From: Acinetobacter calcoaceticus ANC 3811
GTDB lineage: Bacteria > Pseudomonadota > Gammaproteobacteria > Pseudomonadales > Moraxellaceae
DNA length: 64,000 bases
Direction of reading: 5' to 3'
NCBI RefSeq assembly: GCF_000399665.1
Contig: NZ_KB976986.1
Coordinates: forward strand, 879,131 to 943,130
Shown here one piece after another: positions 7,983-17,842 of this stretch. The first letter of the stretch is position 1. Every line of letters starts with the position of its first letter. The notes beneath the pieces were generated by a model. It saw only the letters and a list, made by a program, of their open reading frames with translations. It searched no databases and was not told the DNA's origin. A program made the translations under genes and the position numbers.

Positions 7983-9152
7983 ATGATGAATAAGTTGTCT
8001 AAAATGGAGTTTGTTTCTCAAGATAAAGCAATTGACTTAGATGCTTTGTGCCAAGAAATTCGTGAGCGTGCCTGTACAGGTGAATTTGATAATCAGGCTT
8101 ATGTGAGCCAAGACGTTATCGAAAAGCTAAAGCAAATCGGTGTTTACCGTGCACTGGTTCCTAAACGTTTTGGCGGTGACGAATGTTCACCAAGACAGTT
8201 TTGTGAATTGATCGAGACTTTATCTAAAGCTGATGGTTCAGTGGGTTGGGTAGCAAGTTTCGGTATGAGCCCTGCGTATTTAGGAAGTTTGCCGGAAGAA
8301 ACACTGAAAGAATTGTACCAAAACGGACCAGATGTGGTGTTTGCTGGAGGTATTTTTCCGCCGCAACCTGCTGAAATTACCGATGAAGGTGTAGTGGTTC
8401 GTGGACGTTGGAAATTTTCCAGCGGCTGCATGGGAGCTGACATTGTCGGCGTGGGAATTTCACCGCTTAAAAACAACGAAATGCAAGGTCTACCTCGTAT
8501 GGCAGTGATGCCTGCAAAAAAAGCCCAAATTGAAATGACTTGGGACACCGTTGGCCTAAAAGGTACGGGAAGCCATGACTTAGTCGTCGAAGATGTATTG
8601 GTCGAAAAGAAATGGACCTTTGTCCGTGGTGAACCTTCAAAACTAAGTGAACCATTTTTTAAATATCCGTCACTTTCTTTAGCGACTCAAGTATTAACCG
8701 TGGTGGGTATTGGAGTTGCCGCTGCTGCATTAGAAGAATTTGAAAAATTGGCGCCGGGTAAAGCATCCATTACTGGCGGGTCAGAAATTGCCAACCGCCC
8801 AGTGACTCAATATGAGTTCGCTCAAGCAGATGCAGAATTTCAGGCTGCAAAATCTTGGTTTTATCAAACCATGGATATTGTCTGGAATGAAATTATTGCT
8901 GGGCGTGAAGCGACTGCCGAACAAATTAGCGATATGCGTCTGGCATGTACCCATGCAGCGCGAGTTTGCGCCAAAGTGACCCGAAAAATGCAAATGCTCG
9001 CGGGCATGACAGCAATTTATACCAACAATCCATTTAGCCGTTTTGTGAATGACACCAACGTGGTGACTCAGCATGCCTTTATGGGTGATGCGACTTTACA
9101 AAATGCAGGCTCAATCAGTTTCGGGTTAAAGCCAACCCCAGGTTATTTATAA
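7983..9152 (+). CDS. iacA: indole-3-acetate monooxygenase IacA (acyl-CoA dehydrogenase-fold flavoprotein)
   Basis: A 389-residue flavoprotein with the acyl-CoA dehydrogenase fold, of the two-component flavin monooxygenase group (HsaA/HpaB-like). FGGDECSPRQFCELIETLSKADGSVGWV and GVVVRGRWKFSSG are recognisable in short parts (for example RFGGDECSPRQ, GRWKFSSGC). It needs reduced flavin, which IacG, encoded in the same operon, would provide. Described IacA enzymes oxidise the indole ring of indole-3-acetate and turn indole to indigo. AAGGAG lies 4 bases before the ATG at 7983 and 7 before the ATG at 7986; either could be the true start. Confidence 0.9.
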   Translation: MMNKLSKMEFVSQDKAIDLDALCQEIRERACTGEFDNQAYVSQDVIEKLKQIGVYRALVPKRFGGDECSPRQFCELIETLSKADGSVGWVASFGMSPAYLGSLPEETLKELYQNGPDVVFAGGIFPPQPAEITDEGVVVRGRWKFSSGCMGADIVGVGISPLKNNEMQGLPRMAVMPAKKAQIEMTWDTVGLKGTGSHDLVVEDVLVEKKWTFVRGEPSKLSEPFFKYPSLSLATQVLTVVGIGVAAAALEEFEKLAPGKASITGGSEIANRPVTQYEFAQADAEFQAAKSWFYQTMDIVWNEIIAGREATAEQISDMRLACTHAARVCAKVTRKMQMLAGMTAIYTNNPFSRFVNDTNVVTQHAFMGDATLQNAGSISFGLKPTPGYL

Positions 9153-9177
9153 GTTTAATTTTTAAAAGGATATTGAG

Positions 9178-9537
9178 ATGGAAGCTAAAAAATCATTACG
9201 CGTTTTGTTCTGCATGGGTATTAACCAAAACTTTTTTGATGCAGAACCTGCTGAAGCAAAAGCAGTTTGGGCAGCGTTTGGTGAAATGTGGAATGGCATT
9301 CATGACTTACCGGGCGTACATGTTTTTGGAAATCTTGATGATGACCAAAGCATGGTTGGCCCAAGTGCTGGCTGGCCTTGGACAACTTACTTGCTTGCAG
9401 ATGTTCCGGATATTGAAACAGTACATGCGGCTTGTAATTTGTTTAGAACGACGGTGGTGGGTGAAGGTCCATACAAGCTTTGGAAATATTGCAAAGTTGA
9501 AGCTCGTGTTGGACGCGAATTAATTATCCAACGTTAA
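9178..9537 (+). CDS. iacB: IacB, small protein of indole-acetate catabolism
   Basis: A 119-residue soluble protein with no signal peptide or membrane segment. I recognise no well-characterised domain; the size and pattern suggest a small alpha/beta (ferredoxin-like) barrel. GPSAGWPWTTYLLADVPD and the C-terminal EGPYKLWKYCKVEAR stand out. AAAAGGATATTGAG precedes the ATG. It lies between iacA and iacI as in published iac clusters, where IacB is required or helpful but of uncertain biochemistry. A competing frame (9173-9523) shows no sensible protein and is rejected. Confidence 0.85.
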   Translation: MEAKKSLRVLFCMGINQNFFDAEPAEAKAVWAAFGEMWNGIHDLPGVHVFGNLDDDQSMVGPSAGWPWTTYLLADVPDIETVHAACNLFRTTVVGEGPYKLWKYCKVEARVGRELIIQR

Positions 9538-9547
9538 GGCGATGGCA

Positions 9548-10075
9548 ATGAATGACAAAGTGAATATTGCAGAAATCATAGAACGGCTAGAACAGTTAGA
9601 AGCGCACAATGCCATTCGTAATTGTCTGAACCGTTATATGGAAATCTGCGACGAGCTTAATGCAAATACAGACCTTGATGAGCTGATGAGTCTTTTTGAT
9701 CGAGACTGTATTTGGGAAGGTGTGGGCGAGAAATATGCCAAATCCTTTGGCCGTTATGATTCTTGGCAGTCGATTTACGACATGTTTAAAAGTTATACCC
9801 AAAAAGAATCTCACTTTGTTATGAATGCACACTTTGTAAATTCAGAACAAATTTATGTAAATCAAAATGATGCAAATGCTTCATGGCTTATGTTGCAAAC
9901 TTCAACGTTTAAAGATGGCCGTAGTCATCTGACTACAGCAAAGCTCAACGTGAAGTTTCAAAAGCAAGCAGATGGAACATGGAAAATTAGACATTTCCAA
10001 ACACAGAATATTTTCAGTCGTCCCGTATCGCATTGGCACAGTGAAGCCGAATTGCCGGTACCTTCCCAGGAATGA
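9548..10075 (+). CDS. iacI: IacI, SnoaL/NTF2-like protein
   Basis: A 175-residue protein of the SnoaL/ring-hydroxylating-beta-subunit-like fold: an N-terminal helix (EIIERLEQLEAHNAIRNC), LMSLFDRDCIWEG typical of the NTF2-like cone entrance, and a closing strand GTWKIRHFQTQNIF. AAGG at 9536-9539 is spaced for the ATG at 9548 rather than the one at 9542. The family includes small isomerases, dehydratases and accessory subunits. Position between iacB and iacC matches known iac clusters; its reaction is not established. Confidence 0.85.
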   Translation: MNDKVNIAEIIERLEQLEAHNAIRNCLNRYMEICDELNANTDLDELMSLFDRDCIWEGVGEKYAKSFGRYDSWQSIYDMFKSYTQKESHFVMNAHFVNSEQIYVNQNDANASWLMLQTSTFKDGRSHLTTAKLNVKFQKQADGTWKIRHFQTQNIFSRPVSHWHSEAELPVPSQE

Positions 10076-10104
10076 CCCAGGACATATTTAAAAGGACTAT
10101 TGAT

Positions 10105-11382
10105 ATGAACAGTATTATCCCGACACATAACATTGGCACTGATTACGATACTTTGGTTCAAAGTGACCGTGCCCATACTTCTCTTTATAAAGATGAACGC
10201 ATTTTTGATGAAGAAATGGAAAAAATCTTTTATAGCACTTGGGTGTGGGTTGCACATGCCAGCGAAATTCCGGAAGGTGGAAGCTATAAAACCATTAATA
10301 TCGGTAAACAACCAGTTGTTGCGGTGCGTGACCGTAAAAAGAAAGTCCATGTACTTTTAAACCGTTGTCGTCACCGTGCAGCAACCGTATGCGAGCATAA
10401 AAAAGGAAAAACCAATAGTTTTGTATGTCCGTACCACGGTTGGAGTTATGCACTTGACGGTAGTTTACGTGGTGTGCCATCTCCAGAAAGCTACGGTGAT
10501 TGTTTAGATAAGTCAGAACTACCGTTGGTGAGTCTACGTGTAGAAGAATATAACGGCATGATCTTCGCTTCATTTAAAGAAGACATTCAACCGCTTGAAG
10601 AGTTCCTTGGGCCAGCAAAAAAATGGATTGACCTGTTTATGAAACAAGGTGCGGGTTATCCAATTAAAGTGTTGGGTGAACACCGCTTCCGTTTCCCGGG
10701 TAACTGGAAAATCCAGCTTGAAAATACCACCGATGCATATCACTTCCCGTTGGTACACAAGTCATTCTTAAGTTCTGTCGATGAAAAAACCGAAGAACTC
10801 TTTAACTTCGAAAACCAGCCGGGCTTTGTTGAAGATTTAGGTAATGGTCACAGTGTGATGGTGATGATTCCTGATCTGATCGATTTAGACGAAGAGCTCA
10901 TGGAACGTCCAATACAAGAACGTTTTGAAGACTTGGCTCAAGCTTTGCGTGATGAAGGCCATGAAGAATTAGAAGTGCGCCGTATTGTGCGTGCAGTCGG
11001 TGGTTCTGGCTTTAACTTAAATTTATTTCCGAATATTGCATGTTCGATGGCCTTCTTCCGTGTATTACAGCCAATTTCAGTGGCTGAAACAGAAATTCAT
11101 CACTCGGTAATTACCATGGACGGTGGTCCGCAAATTGCCAACCAATATCGCTTACGTTTGCATGAACATTTCCAAGGTCCATTTGGTTTTGGTACGCCAG
11201 ATGACTCTGAGGCATGGGAGCGCGTACAACACGGCGCCAATGCGGGTAATGATTTATGGATCATGCTTAACCGTGGTTTACCGGGCGAAGTCAAAACCGA
11301 AGATGGCTTAAAAAGTGATGTCAGTGCTGAAACAGGTATGCGTGCAGCATATCAGCAGTGGAAAAAGATGATGACGGCTTAA
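10105..11382 (+). CDS. iacC: Rieske dioxygenase large (alpha) subunit IacC
   Basis: A 425-residue aromatic ring-hydroxylating dioxygenase alpha subunit. The Rieske 2Fe-2S ligands are CRH and CPYHGW (C-x-H...C-x2-H), starting near residue 89, and the mononuclear iron ligands are in NTTDAYHFPLVHKSF (D-x2-H-x4-H). The ATG at 10105 is preferred to the one at 10072 because AAAAGGA lies about 10 bases before it and the longer form overlaps iacI. With IacD and the reductase IacF it should form the dioxygenase that leads the oxidised indole-acetate intermediate toward catechol. Confidence 0.92.
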   Translation: MNSIIPTHNIGTDYDTLVQSDRAHTSLYKDERIFDEEMEKIFYSTWVWVAHASEIPEGGSYKTINIGKQPVVAVRDRKKKVHVLLNRCRHRAATVCEHKKGKTNSFVCPYHGWSYALDGSLRGVPSPESYGDCLDKSELPLVSLRVEEYNGMIFASFKEDIQPLEEFLGPAKKWIDLFMKQGAGYPIKVLGEHRFRFPGNWKIQLENTTDAYHFPLVHKSFLSSVDEKTEELFNFENQPGFVEDLGNGHSVMVMIPDLIDLDEELMERPIQERFEDLAQALRDEGHEELEVRRIVRAVGGSGFNLNLFPNIACSMAFFRVLQPISVAETEIHHSVITMDGGPQIANQYRLRLHEHFQGPFGFGTPDDSEAWERVQHGANAGNDLWIMLNRGLPGEVKTEDGLKSDVSAETGMRAAYQQWKKMMTA

Positions 11383-11392
11383 GGAGAGAGCA

Positions 11393-11878
11393 ATGAATAT
11401 GAATCTGCAATTATTAAATGAAGTCACTGCTTTCATCTGGGCTGAAGCAGATATGTTAGACCACAGTGAGTATCGTGAATGGCTCAATTTATGGAATGAA
11501 AAAGGTGTTTATATCATTCCGATTGACCCAAATCTTACTGACTACGAAAACAACTTAAATTATGCCTATGACGATAATCATATGCGTACTTTACGTGTAG
11601 AGCGTCTTGAAAATGGTGAAGCGATTTCTACAGCACCTAAAGCCAATACCGTGCGTAGTGTTTCTCGTGTACGTGTTATTCAAGACCAAGACAATGAAAT
11701 CGTTTTACGCTGTGCTCAAAACTTACGTGAGTTTCGTAAAGAAAACCTCAAGCATTACACCGCAGATATTACTTATCATTTGGTCCGTGATGCTGCTACA
11801 GGTTTTAAGATTAACCGTAAAATCATTAATTTGGTTAACTCAACAGATACCTTAGCCGGTATTAGCTACATTCTTTAG
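11393..11878 (+). CDS. iacD: Rieske dioxygenase small (beta) subunit IacD
   Basis: A 161-residue beta subunit of ring-hydroxylating dioxygenases. FIWAEADMLDHSEYREWLNLW is seen in parts (EADMLDHSEY, EWLNLW), then IDPNLTD, and the closing FKINRKIINLVN strand. AAGGAGAGAGCA precedes the ATG at 11393; a second ATG lies two codons on. It is only 10 bases after iacC, so the two subunits are co-expressed. It has a structural role in the oxygenase hexamer. Confidence 0.9.
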   Translation: MNMNLQLLNEVTAFIWAEADMLDHSEYREWLNLWNEKGVYIIPIDPNLTDYENNLNYAYDDNHMRTLRVERLENGEAISTAPKANTVRSVSRVRVIQDQDNEIVLRCAQNLREFRKENLKHYTADITYHLVRDAATGFKINRKIINLVNSTDTLAGISYIL

Positions 11879-11888
11879 GAGCAGTAAC

Positions 11889-12626
11889 ATGAAACAGGTT
11901 GTTTTAGTGACAGGTGCTGCTTCGGGACTCGGCAATGTCATTGCTGAATATTTTGCGAGCCAAGGCCATCAAGTGATTTTGTCAGCAAGTACGCTTGAAA
12001 AAGCCGAAAATGCTAAGGCGCAAAGTCAATATGCACAAAATATGTTTCCCTTGAAATTAGATATTTCTGTCGAAGCAGATTTTCATGCTGCCGTGCAATG
12101 GATTGAAGAGAAATTTTCTAAACTTGATGTGTTGATTAACAATGCCACCGTCACCAAAGCAACGCCCGTATTAGAAATTACCGCAGCCGATTTTGATTGG
12201 GTGACCCAAGTTAACCAACGCGGCACCTTTCAATCATGTCAAATTATTGGTCAATATATGGCTAAAAAAGGCTATGGACGCATCATTAATATGGCGTCTT
12301 TAGCGGGACAAAACGGCGGTACGGCAACAGGTGCACACTATGCGGCAACCAAAGGTGCGATTGTGACGTTAACCAAAATTTTTGCCAAAGAGTTTGCGGC
12401 AAAAGGGGTAACGGTTAATGCAGTTGCACCGGGTCCAATGGAATCACCAATCGTTCATAGCGTAGTGTCTGACGAAAAAATTGAACAGTTCATCCAGAAT
12501 ATTCCAGTTAAAGCCTTAGGAAGTATGCATTTTATTGCTGAAACTTGTGGGTTGCTTGCGAGTCCAAATGCGGGGTTTGTGACTGGTGCAACATGGGATA
12601 TTAACGGTGGTTTATTCATGCGTTAA
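11889..12626 (+). CDS. iacE: SDR family oxidoreductase IacE
   Basis: A 245-residue short-chain dehydrogenase: TGAASGLGNV nucleotide motif at residues 8-17, NNATVTKA after strand 4, catalytic Ser in NMASLAGQ and Tyr-Lys in HYAATKGAIV, then the APGPMESPI loop. TTTAGGAGCAGTAAC precedes the ATG. In the iac pathway IacE is reported to act with IacA on an oxidised indole-acetate intermediate. It is 10 bases after iacD. Confidence 0.9.
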   Translation: MKQVVLVTGAASGLGNVIAEYFASQGHQVILSASTLEKAENAKAQSQYAQNMFPLKLDISVEADFHAAVQWIEEKFSKLDVLINNATVTKATPVLEITAADFDWVTQVNQRGTFQSCQIIGQYMAKKGYGRIINMASLAGQNGGTATGAHYAATKGAIVTLTKIFAKEFAAKGVTVNAVAPGPMESPIVHSVVSDEKIEQFIQNIPVKALGSMHFIAETCGLLASPNAGFVTGATWDINGGLFMR

Positions 12627-12660
12627 GCCAATAGCTTAGCCATGAAAAGGGAGTTAAATC

Positions 12661-13614
12661 ATGACTACACTTTATGATGTTGTCGTTAAAAATCGGCATG
12701 TGGAAGGTGGAAATATTGCAGTCATGGAATTTGAATCTGCAACTTCTGCAACATTGCCAAAAGTTGAAGCGGGTGCGCATATTGATGTGCACTTACCAAA
12801 TGGCATGGTACGCCAGTATTCACTTTGCCAAAACCCAAATGACGAAGGTAAGTTCCGCCTTGGGATTTTACGTGACCCTGAATCACGTGGTGGATCCGTA
12901 TCGGCTTTTGATGAAATTAAAGATGGCATGCAAATTCAGGTCAGTGAACCAAAAAATTTATTTCCACTTTTAAACGCCAAACACAGTGTATTGATTGGTG
13001 GTGGAATTGGGATTACGCCGTTAATCACGATGGCTTATCAACTTGCACACGAAGGTGCATCGTTTGAGCTTCACTACTGTGGTGCTAGCCCTGAAAACTG
13101 TGCGTTTGTTGATGAAATTAAAAATGGTGAGTTAGCAGCTTTTACCACATTTCATTTTAAGTCCGAAGGTGCAAGCCACAGAGCATTTTTTGAATCTGCC
13201 ATTAAAGATATTGACTCGGAAAGCCATATTTACACGTGTGGGCCTGTCGGTTTCATGGACTGGGTAATTAACCTTGCCACGACTCACGATTTTCCTGAGC
13301 AGCAAATCCACAAAGAATATTTCCAAGTCGAAACTGACACCTCTGGAGATTCATTTGAGGTGGTGGCTGAGCGTAGCGGAAAAATCATTACGGTCGAAGC
13401 TGGCGAAACCATTTTGCAGGCTTTGGCTAAAGAAGGCATCGAGATTGAAATGTCTTGCGAGCAAGGCGTATGCGGAACTTGCATGTGCGATGTGATTGAA
13501 GGTGAGCCTGATCATCGAGATGTTTATTTTACTGATGAAGAAAAAGCCAGCAATGAACAAATATTGGTGTGTTGTTCGCGCTCTAAAACACCGAGACTAG
13601 TTTTAGATATCTAA
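12661..13614 (+). CDS. iacF: dioxygenase reductase IacF (FNR-type flavin and 2Fe-2S ferredoxin domains)
   Basis: A 317-residue class IA reductase. RQYSLCQNP is the flavin-binding RxYS motif, LIGGGIGITPLITM and YTCGPVGFMDWV are the NAD-binding and C-terminal FNR motifs. The last 90 residues are a plant-type ferredoxin with ligands CEQGVCGTC and a fourth Cys in LVCCSRS. It passes electrons from NADH to the IacCD oxygenase. The layout (FNR then ferredoxin) is that of VanB and PDR-type proteins. AAAGGGAG precedes the ATG. Confidence 0.92.
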   Translation: MTTLYDVVVKNRHVEGGNIAVMEFESATSATLPKVEAGAHIDVHLPNGMVRQYSLCQNPNDEGKFRLGILRDPESRGGSVSAFDEIKDGMQIQVSEPKNLFPLLNAKHSVLIGGGIGITPLITMAYQLAHEGASFELHYCGASPENCAFVDEIKNGELAAFTTFHFKSEGASHRAFFESAIKDIDSESHIYTCGPVGFMDWVINLATTHDFPEQQIHKEYFQVETDTSGDSFEVVAERSGKIITVEAGETILQALAKEGIEIEMSCEQGVCGTCMCDVIEGEPDHRDVYFTDEEKASNEQILVCCSRSKTPRLVLDI

Positions 13615-14616
<1,002 letters not shown>

Positions 14617-14624
14617 GTCCCATT

Positions 14625-14660
14625 AAGCTGATAAATTGAATTGATTTATCAGCTTCTTTA
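14625..14660 (+). terminator. iac operon terminator
   Basis: AAGCTGATAAAT (14625-14636) and ATTTATCAGCTT (14644-14655) are perfect 12-base arms with a 7-base loop, beginning 9 bases after the iacG stop and followed by CTTTA. The T run is short, so termination may be partial. Confidence 0.7.
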
Positions 14661-14740
14661 CATCTAGCTGACTATCATCAAAAATTAAAAGAATTCTATA
14701 TGTTTAATTATGATTTGCTAAAGATTATATGAGATATAAA

Positions 14741-14767
14741 AAATGGCCTATAAAGGCCATTTTTTTA
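14741..14767. terminator. bidirectional terminator between iacG and catD
   Basis: AAATGGCCT and AGGCCATTT surround a 4-base loop, with a T run on the plus side and A run on the minus side. It lies between the convergent iac and cat operons, 11 bases from the catD stop. Confidence 0.85.
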
Positions 14768-14777
14768 GTCATTAAAA

Positions 14778-15557
14778 TTAACCTAATAAAAAATCTTTTA
14801 GGATTTTATTAAAAGCTTCTGGCTGCTCTACATTGGAAATATGAGAGGCATCTATTTCCACAAGTTTTGATTGTGGAATGCGTTGCTGCATAAATTGACC
14901 ATCTGCAACAGTCGTTACTGGGTCTTGAGTTCCAGCAATCACTAATACAGAAATTTTAATGTCTTTTAACTGCTCACGGACATCCGCTTTAGCCAAAGCC
15001 TCACAACAATTGGCATAACCCATTGCGCTGCCAGCACTTAAGTCGTTACACAGGTTGTTGACGATTGAAGCATGACTTTGGATAAAGGGATCTGTAAACC
15101 ATCGCGAAGCTGCTGTAGCTGCGATTGGTTTTAAACCTTGTTCACATACTAGTTTTGCACGGTCAAGCCATGCCTGTTCTTGTCCAATTTTAGCGGCAGT
15201 ATTTGCCACAACCACATGACTAAAACGGTCAGGGTAGTGAATCGCAAGCCATTGACCGGTTAAACCACCCATAGAAATACCACAAAAAGCAGATTTGCTA
15301 ATATTTAGATGGTCGAGTAAACGGACAACATCTTCACCTAATTGCTCTACAGTATATGGGCCGTCAGGCGTAGATGATGAACCGTGACCACGAGTGTCAT
15401 AGCAGATCACAAAAAATTGATCTTTTAACTCATTAAACTGTTTTTGCCACATGCCATAATTGGTGCCCAAAGAGTTGGAAAACACCAGAGCAGGGGAAGA
15501 TGGCTCGCCAAAGGTTTGATAGTTAATTTGTGCATCGGCAGATTGAAAAGATGGCAT
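14778..15557 (-). CDS. catD: 3-oxoadipate enol-lactonase
   Basis: A 259-residue alpha/beta hydrolase. The nucleophile is Ser95 in FCGISMGG, RGHG forms the oxyanion region, the acid lies in IAGTQDPVT and the His in DASHISNVEQ. It hydrolyses 3-oxoadipate enol-lactone to 3-oxoadipate. The start at 15557 follows AAGGAGAAACAA; an in-frame ATG 33 bases upstream overlaps catF and lacks such a site. It is the last gene of the catechol cluster; the paralogue name pcaD is used when the gene sits with pca genes, and its place here favours catD. Confidence 0.93.
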   Translation of the reverse strand: MPSFQSADAQINYQTFGEPSSPALVFSNSLGTNYGMWQKQFNELKDQFFVICYDTRGHGSSSTPDGPYTVEQLGEDVVRLLDHLNISKSAFCGISMGGLTGQWLAIHYPDRFSHVVVANTAAKIGQEQAWLDRAKLVCEQGLKPIAATAASRWFTDPFIQSHASIVNNLCNDLSAGSAMGYANCCEALAKADVREQLKDIKISVLVIAGTQDPVTTVADGQFMQQRIPQSKLVEIDASHISNVEQPEAFNKILKDFLLG

Positions 15558-15567
15558 TTGTTTCTCC

Positions 15568-16782
15568 TTAAAGTGCTTCAACACGTTCAATAATCAATGC
15601 GATGCCTTGACCTACACCAATACACATTGAACACAAGGCGTAACGGCCGCCTGTTTGCTCAAGCTGGTTTAAGGCTGTGGTCACGAGCCGTGCACCTGAT
15701 GCACCAAGTGGATGGCCCAAAGCAATTGCACCACCGTTTGGATTTACTTTGTTGCTATCGTCTGGTAAACCTAAATCACGGGTCACTGCTAAAGCCTGTG
15801 CAGCAAAGGCTTCATTCAGCTCAATCACATCCATCTGATCTAAAGTCAGGTTGGCTTGTTTAAGTAATTTTTTAATCGCTGGTGCTGGTGCGAAGCCCAT
15901 AATGCGGGGTTCTACACCCACTGCTGTTGAAGCAATGATCTTGGCACGTGGTTTGAGGTTGTAGGCCTGAACTGCCTCATCAGAAGCAATCAGTAGAGCT
16001 GCTGCACCATCATTAATACCTGAAGCATTCCCCGCAGTGACAGAACCATCTGCTTTGACAACAGGTTTAAGTTTGCTTAAAGCTTCAAGTGTGGTTGATG
16101 CACGTGGATGTTCATCGGTATCAATCACAACAGCATCACCCTTACGCTGAGGGATTTCAACTGCCACGATTTCTTTAGAAAAAAAGCCTTTGGCTTGCGC
16201 GCTTGCGGTGCGTTGTTGGCTTACCAAGGCAAACTGGTCCTGATCTGCACGATTAACGTTGAACTGTTCAGCGACGTTTTCGGCAGTCTGGGGCATGGTG
16301 TCTACACCATACAATTCTTTAAGTTTAGGGTTAATGAAGCGCCAGCCCATGGTGGTGTCTTCAATCTTCTGGCTACGGCCAAAAGCACTGTCAGACTTAC
16401 CCATCACATAAGGTGCACGGCTCATGCTTTCCACACCACCAGCAATGATCAGATTGGCTTCACCTGCTTTAATGGCACGGGCAGCAATGGCAATTGCATC
16501 GAGTGAAGAACCACACAAACGGTTAATAGTGGTTGCTGGTACTTGATACGGTAAACCAGCAAGCAATGCTGACATACGACCGACGTTACGGTTATCTTCA
16601 CCGGCTTGGTTAGCACAGCCATAGATCACATCATCAACCTGTTCCCAATCTACATTCGGGTTGCGTTGGATGAGAGCTTTAATCGGCACCGCACCAAGGT
16701 CATCGGCACGGACAGGTGCAAGACCACCGGCATAACGGCCAAATGGGGTACGGATGGCATCGATGATATAAGCGTTTTTCAT
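15568..16782 (-). CDS. catF: 3-oxoadipyl-CoA thiolase
   Basis: A 404-residue thiolase. Cys90 in [11 protein letters not shown] is the acyl-accepting nucleophile, [10 protein letters not shown] holds the catalytic His and CIGVGQG the second Cys. It cleaves 3-oxoadipyl-CoA with CoA to succinyl-CoA and acetyl-CoA. The start [15 protein letters not shown] is the family norm; an open frame 29 codons longer reaches into the repeat element at 16847-17102 and is rejected. It is separated from catJ by that element, about 390 bases, unlike the tight spacing of the other genes. Confidence 0.94.
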   Translation of the reverse strand: MKNAYIIDAIRTPFGRYAGGLAPVRADDLGAVPIKALIQRNPNVDWEQVDDVIYGCANQAGEDNRNVGRMSALLAGLPYQVPATTINRLCGSSLDAIAIAARAIKAGEANLIIAGGVESMSRAPYVMGKSDSAFGRSQKIEDTTMGWRFINPKLKELYGVDTMPQTAENVAEQFNVNRADQDQFALVSQQRTASAQAKGFFSKEIVAVEIPQRKGDAVVIDTDEHPRASTTLEALSKLKPVVKADGSVTAGNASGINDGAAALLIASDEAVQAYNLKPRAKIIASTAVGVEPRIMGFAPAPAIKKLLKQANLTLDQMDVIELNEAFAAQALAVTRDLGLPDDSNKVNPNGGAIALGHPLGASGARLVTTALNQLEQTGGRYALCSMCIGVGQGIALIIERVEAL

Positions 16783-16846
16783 TCTTACATTTCCATTTTG
16801 AAATCTGTTGCTGTCATTGCCACAAATGATGGGTTTATCCATTCTT

Positions 16847-17102
16847 CCTTTGCATAGGCAATGCCTCACTTTTGACAGGGCAAAAGTGACAAAACCCTTT
16901 GTTGCTCAGACACAACATCCCTGTTGTGCTGAGCAACGAGGCGACATCCATGTCGCCGCCTCGTATCCAATAGCACTTTGCTATCGTGACAGGTGACATG
17001 GATGTCACCCGTTGGACAGGGAGGCAAGGAAGCCTCCTCTGTTCAACATAGATTTTTGTTACTTTTCATCTTTGAAAAGTAAGGTATTGCCTATACAAAA
17101 GG
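16847..17102. repeat. palindrome-rich element with terminal inverted repeats (MITE/REP-like)
   Basis: The ends 16849-16874 and 17074-17099 are 26-base inverted repeats with 22 matches. Between them are further palindromes: 16866-16889 (9-base arms), 16901-16936 (GTTGCTCAG/CTGAGCAAC with CACAAC/GTTGTG), 16937-16963 (GCGACAT/ATGTCGC), 16970-16984 (ATAGCA/TGCTAT), 16992-17009 (GGTGACAT/ATGTCACC), 17021-17035 (GAGGC/GCCTC) and 17061-17080 (ACTTTTC/GAAAAGT). No coding potential fits. It fills the catJ-catF gap (16783-17173). No clear target-site duplication was found. I suspect a non-autonomous repeat present in many copies in the genus, which cannot be checked here. Confidence 0.75.
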
Positions 17103-17173
17103 CTTTTGAATATCAATGTAATTCAAGGCCGTGATGCTATTTATTAACTGTATCGGCTACATAACTTAGAAGT

Positions 17174-17824
17174 TTAATTCGTTGCATCAATCAAAATTGC
17201 ACCAGTTAAAGCCTGTAACTCATCAAAGCTAAGACCGTCTACTTTCTCAATCACCTTTAAACCATCTTTAGTCACATCAATCACACAAAGATCGGTGTAA
17301 ATACGGTCAACACAGTTTTTCCCAGTTACTGGATAGCCCAACTCAGCCACAATCTTCGGTTCACCTTGTTTGGTTACATGGTCGGTGGTGATAAATACTT
17401 TTTTAGCACCTACAGCTAAATCCATCGCACCACCCACCGCAGGAATCGCATCTGGTGCTCCCGTGTGCCAGTTCGCCAAGTCACCATTCGCTGCAACCTG
17501 AAAGGCTCCAAGTACCGCAATATCAAGGTGACCACCACGCATCATCGCAAATGAATCGCCATGGTGGAAAAAGCTGCCGCCTTCAAGCATGGTCACAAAC
17601 TCTTTACCTGCATTAATCAGTTCAGGGTCTTCTTCACCTTCAGCTGGTGGTGGGCCAAAAGCCAAAAGGCCATTTTCAGAATGAAGGAAAATATCTTTGT
17701 CGTTAGGTAAGTAGCTCGCGATCTTGGTTGGTAAACCAATACCCAAGTTCACATAGGCACCATCGGGAATATCTTGTGCCACACGTTTTGCAATCTGGTC
17801 ACGGCTGAGTTTCTGGTAGCTCAT
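17174..17824 (-). CDS. catJ: 3-oxoadipate CoA-transferase subunit B
   Basis: A 216-residue class I CoA-transferase beta subunit. Glu50 in FLHSENGLLAFG is the SENG catalytic glutamate that forms the acyl-CoA intermediate; NLGIGLPT and HVTKQGEPKIV are further family blocks. With CatI it moves CoA from succinyl-CoA to 3-oxoadipate. AAGGAGAAATAAC precedes the ATG, 18 bases after catI. Confidence 0.94.
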   Translation of the reverse strand: MSYQKLSRDQIAKRVAQDIPDGAYVNLGIGLPTKIASYLPNDKDIFLHSENGLLAFGPPPAEGEEDPELINAGKEFVTMLEGGSFFHHGDSFAMMRGGHLDIAVLGAFQVAANGDLANWHTGAPDAIPAVGGAMDLAVGAKKVFITTDHVTKQGEPKIVAELGYPVTGKNCVDRIYTDLCVIDVTKDGLKVIEKVDGLSFDELQALTGAILIDATN

Positions 17825-17842
17825 GTTATTTCTCCTTATTGC

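Noticed and set aside
9173..9523. 116-residue open frame overlapping iacB
   Set aside because: The composition is unlike a real protein, it has no ribosome site of its own, and iacB in the other frame has good conservation-like features and position.
15597..17000. Open frames on the plus strand across catF and the repeat element
   Set aside because: They run antisense to catF or through palindromes of the repeat and show no recognisable domains.
16847..17102. Insertion sequence with transposase
   Set aside because: The element is too short and has no open frame that looks like a transposase; only a non-autonomous repeat is supported.
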